This document shows positions 63,403 to 64,000 of a DNA stretch of 64,000 nt, piece after piece. Within the stretch, counting starts at the first letter, position 1. The number at the start of each line of letters is the position of its first letter. A program made the position numbers and the translations under genes. The DNA comes from Actinernus sp. WN-2022. Its lineage: Eukaryota; Cnidaria; Anthozoa; Actiniaria; Actinernidae. The notes beneath the pieces were generated by a model that saw nothing but the letters and a program-made list of their open reading frames with translations, was not told where the DNA came from and did not search any database. The stretch spans positions 86,823,537 through 86,887,536 of the forward strand of contig JAOWCC010001589.1 of assembly GCA_030867875.1 (NCBI GenBank), written 5' to 3'.

Positions 63403-64000
63403 AAGGCTTAATATAAAGCGGAAGATGGCAGTTACTCAAGACACCGGATTGGGTGCCAACGGATGCCACCGTTGTCGAACTGAGAGCGTATTCGAAGATT
63501 CGACAAGAACTCACAGTCACAACCTCAGACCTTGTAGTTAGAGGGACAAGATTAATAATGCCAGCAATACTACGAAACAGGGCAGTAGAAATCGCTCATG
63601 AAGGGCACCAGGCTGTGGTCAAATCGAAGGCACTAGTTCGTGAGAAGATCTGGTTCCCAGGCATAAACGCAACTGTTGAAGACAAAGTTTCAAAATGCTT
63701 CCCTTGCCAGGCAGTCGGACCACCAAAGCACCCAGAACCTCTAAAAATGACGGAAATGCCTAAGCATCCATGGCAGTCTCTCAACATGGATTTTCTTGGC
63801 CCTCTACCTACTGGAGAAATGCTATTAGTTGTGATTGATCAGCACGAAGTAGAAGTGATGAGAACCACGACTGCAGGAGCAGTCATTCCCAAACTGGATA
63901 GAATCTTTGCTACGCATGGGATTCCTAACACCATAACCACAGACAACGGTCCACCCTACAGTAGCAATGAGATTGCCAACTACATGAAGGAAAACGGAAT
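63403..64000 (+). pseudogene. Ty3/Gypsy integrase, truncated by the window end
   Basis: Zinc-binding HHCC region (EIAHEGHQAVVKSKALVREK, CFPCQA), then the catalytic core (WQSLNMDFLGPLPTGEMLLV with the first Asp, HGIPNTITTDNGPPYSS with the second). Compared with relatives, a few residues are missing just after VVID. The third catalytic residue, the C terminus and the 3-prime LTR lie outside. Frame breaks upstream mean this copy is unlikely to make a full polyprotein. Confidence 0.88.

Overview
This is a nuclear window from an animal. Genes are split into short exons by long introns, splice signals are canonical, and the DNA between exons is packed with animal-type transposons (CR1/L2-like LINEs, Penelope-like terminal repeats, tRNA-derived SINEs, TTAA-site DNA transposons, BEL/Pao and Ty3/Gypsy elements) and with more than ten minisatellites. 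Gene content and repeat style fit an anthozoan cnidarian, probably a stony coral. That assignment is an inference; no species marker is visible.

Layout. About 1-3450 has no recognised gene except a 73-bp minisatellite. About 3454-4432 holds the first exon(s) of an unrecognised minus-strand gene (serine-rich, two SPRAQ motifs, a DSGRNS degron-like motif). Its start faces, about 320 bp away, the start of the first well-supported gene: an 11-exon plus-strand MACROD1/2-type macrodomain hydrolase (4752-26848). All eleven exons join in frame to 673 codons. The protein has the MACROD N-terminal helix region, a complete macrodomain, and a long C-terminal Glu/Gln/Lys tail of seven 42-residue repeats, like an exaggerated MACROD2 tail. 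Its introns hold two large minisatellites (48 bp x about 17; 26 bp x 23, each with a CACGTG E-box), a TTAA-flanked transposon, LINE fragments, a SINE and a Penelope-type ribozyme-like motif.

26849-33402 is intergenic: a full tRNA-headed SINE, a decayed CR1-like LINE, a TA-site MITE and a second Penelope-type motif. The second well-supported gene (33403-51725, plus) is a type I membrane protein: signal peptide, four CUB domains, one transmembrane helix and a 28-residue cytoplasmic tail. Its seven exons also join in frame (598 codons). The second CUB domain is best explained by a GC-AG intron. The introns carry large tandem repeats, a foldback element, a second TTAA transposon and a nested pair of LINEs.

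51726-64000 is mobile-element territory: a second SINE family, a 1.1-kb inverted-repeat element with three internal about 360-bp repeats, a TTAA MITE, a decayed BEL/Pao element, an integrase-like foldback, a broken copy of the fourth CUB exon, and a Ty3/Gypsy element with frame breaks that runs off the end.

The two real genes show no functional link beyond adjacency: one acts on ADP-ribose in the cell, the other is a cell-surface CUB protein. The most unusual features are the repeat-expanded MACROD tail, the intronic array of 23 E-boxes, the tandemly amplified tRNA box-A segment, and the GC-donor CUB exon with a pseudo-exon copy downstream.
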